Below, one piece after another: positions 5,643-6,432 of a stretch of DNA of 6,432 nucleotides. Origin of the DNA: Dehalococcoidales bacterium. Its GTDB lineage: Bacteria; Chloroflexota; Dehalococcoidia; Dehalococcoidales; UBA2162. The stretch spans positions 534,307 through 540,738 of the forward strand of contig CP070645.1 of the NCBI GenBank assembly GCA_020354275.1, written 5' to 3'. A program made the translations under genes and the position numbers. The first letter of the stretch is position 1. Each line of letters begins with the position of its first letter. A model generated the notes under the pieces. The model was not told the origin of the DNA. It did no database searches and worked only from the letters and a program-made list of their open reading frames with translations.

Positions 5643-6297
5643 TAACAGGGCAGTTATCTGGGACATGGACGGCGTAATTGTCGATACTGCCTCCTATCAC
5701 CGGAAGGCTTGGCAGGAAGTGTTTAGCAAACAGGGCATACTTTTTACTGAAGATGACTTCAGGCACAGCTTCGGGCAGCGGAATGATACGATAATAAAAG
5801 AGGTAATGGGTGCGGAAGTGTCCCCCGATATACTCAACACCATCTCCAGCGAGAAAGAGGTAATCTTCCGGGAGAGCATAAGGCAGAACCTCAGACCACT
5901 GCCCGGCGCTGTCGAGCTAATGGCAGCGACCGGCAAGGACGGCTTCCTGATGGCGCTGGCCTCATCAGCCCCGATGGAAAACATCCGGCTATTGATTGAA
6001 GGTCTGGGGATAGAAAAATATTTCCGGTCCATCATTTCAGCCGGAGACGTTTCCCGGGGCAAACCCGACCCGCAAGTCTTTCTGCTGGCTGCCCGGGGGC
6101 TGGAAATTGACCCCAGAAGTTGCATTGTGATTGAAGACGCCGTTGCCGGCGTCAGCGCTGCTAAAAGAGCCGGTATGCACTGTGTAGCGGTCACCAATAC
6201 CCACCCCAGAGCCAGCCTGATTGAGGCTGACCTTATCGTCAGCAGTCTTACCGAAATAACCGTAAAAGATCTGAAAAGGCTTTTCAGCCAATCTTAA
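5629..6297 (+). CDS. HAD-superfamily hydrolase, beta-phosphoglucomutase-like
   Basis: This is a Mg-dependent phosphohydrolase or phosphomutase of HAD subfamily I with a helical cap. The 222-residue product has all four motifs: I WDMDGVIVDT (11-20, nucleophile Asp12 and acid/base Asp14), II LASSAP (110-115, Ser112 or Ser113), III GKPDP (144-148, Lys145), and IV IEDAVAGVSAAKRAGM (168-183, Asp170). A cap domain fills residues about 20-90. The closest families are beta-phosphoglucomutase and sugar-phosphate phosphatases, and the substrate is unknown. The start is uncertain: ATG codons at 5605, 5614 and 5629 are in frame. I prefer 5629 because it puts the nucleophile at a typical position and keeps the overlap with the thioesterase to 14 bases. 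GGAGAGG (5607-5613) is the only purine run nearby and is rather far upstream of it. Translational coupling is likely. Confidence 0.88.
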   Translation: MSQNNNRAVIWDMDGVIVDTASYHRKAWQEVFSKQGILFTEDDFRHSFGQRNDTIIKEVMGAEVSPDILNTISSEKEVIFRESIRQNLRPLPGAVELMAATGKDGFLMALASSAPMENIRLLIEGLGIEKYFRSIISAGDVSRGKPDPQVFLLAARGLEIDPRSCIVIEDAVAGVSAAKRAGMHCVAVTNTHPRASLIEADLIVSSLTEITVKDLKRLFSQS

Positions 6298-6302
6298 ATA
6301 CC

Positions 6303-6310
6303 GGAAGGAG
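6303..6310 (+). promoter_or_regulatory. Shine-Dalgarno site of ndk
   Basis: GGAAGGAG ends 7 bases before the ATG at 6318. It is the strongest ribosome binding site on the plus strand of this window and contrasts with the thiL, tsaE and tsaB starts, which have none. Confidence 0.75.
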
Positions 6311-6317
6311 CTTTAAT

Positions 6318-6432
6318 ATGGAGAGATCCCTGGTTCTAGTCAAGCCGGATGCCATGGAGAAGGGGTTAGCCGGCACCATTATCGGCCGTCTGCAGGGGCA
6401 GAGGTTAAAACTGGTGGCACTCAGGATGCGTC
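6318..6432 (+). CDS. ndk: Nucleoside diphosphate kinase (5' part; runs off the window)
   Basis: The first 38 codons give MERSLVLVKPDAMEKGLAGT and continue through IIGRLQ to LKLVALRMR. The LVLVKPDAMEKGLAGTII segment is the N-terminal hallmark of Ndk, and Lys9 corresponds to the conserved active-site-region lysine. The enzyme equilibrates the gamma phosphates of NTPs and dNTPs through a phosphohistidine, which would lie beyond the window. It is 20 bases after the HAD gene with no terminator between, so co-transcription is likely. Confidence 0.93.
   Translation, partial: MERSLVLVKPDAMEKGLAGTIIGRLQGQRLKLVALRMR

Overview
The window carries two divergent gene blocks separated by a structured regulatory region of about 310 bases. 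The minus-strand block (positions 1-2588) is a tungstate-type ABC importer in the order tupA (binding lipoprotein), tupB (permease), tupC (ATPase, cut by the left edge). The plus-strand block (2901-6432) is a housekeeping run: thiL (thiamine-monophosphate kinase), tsaE and tsaB (tRNA t6A modification), a hotdog-fold thioesterase, a beta-phosphoglucomutase-like HAD hydrolase, and the first 38 codons of ndk (nucleoside diphosphate kinase).

The most interesting part is the tup leader, read on the minus strand. In transcript order it holds a sigma70-like promoter (TTGACT, 18 bp, TATAGT), an RNA that looks like a member of the molybdenum/tungsten cofactor (Moco/Tuco) riboswitch family, a Rho-independent terminator, and the Shine-Dalgarno site and TTG start of tupA. 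The 3' strand of the closing stem of the putative aptamer can pair perfectly with six bases of the terminator. This gives a complete model for feedback by attenuation: when cofactor is plentiful the aptamer is closed, the terminator forms and tungstate uptake is off. The assignment rests on recognised core segments and hand folding, not on a covariance-model search.

The plus-strand genes are tightly spaced (gaps of 20-41 bases and one overlap) and probably co-transcribed at least in part. thiL and tsaB have no Shine-Dalgarno site but have a -10-like hexamer 7-9 bases before the ATG, which suggests leaderless or nearly leaderless transcripts. The thioesterase, ndk and all three tup genes do have Shine-Dalgarno sites.

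The organism is a bacterium with moderate G+C. Protein style and the thiL-tsaE-tsaB neighbourhood would fit an anaerobic member of the Chloroflexota (Dehalococcoidia-like), but this is a low-confidence impression. A tungstate transporter under cofactor control implies that it uses Mo/W-pterin enzymes encoded elsewhere. I saw no mobile element, CRISPR array, tRNA or rRNA.
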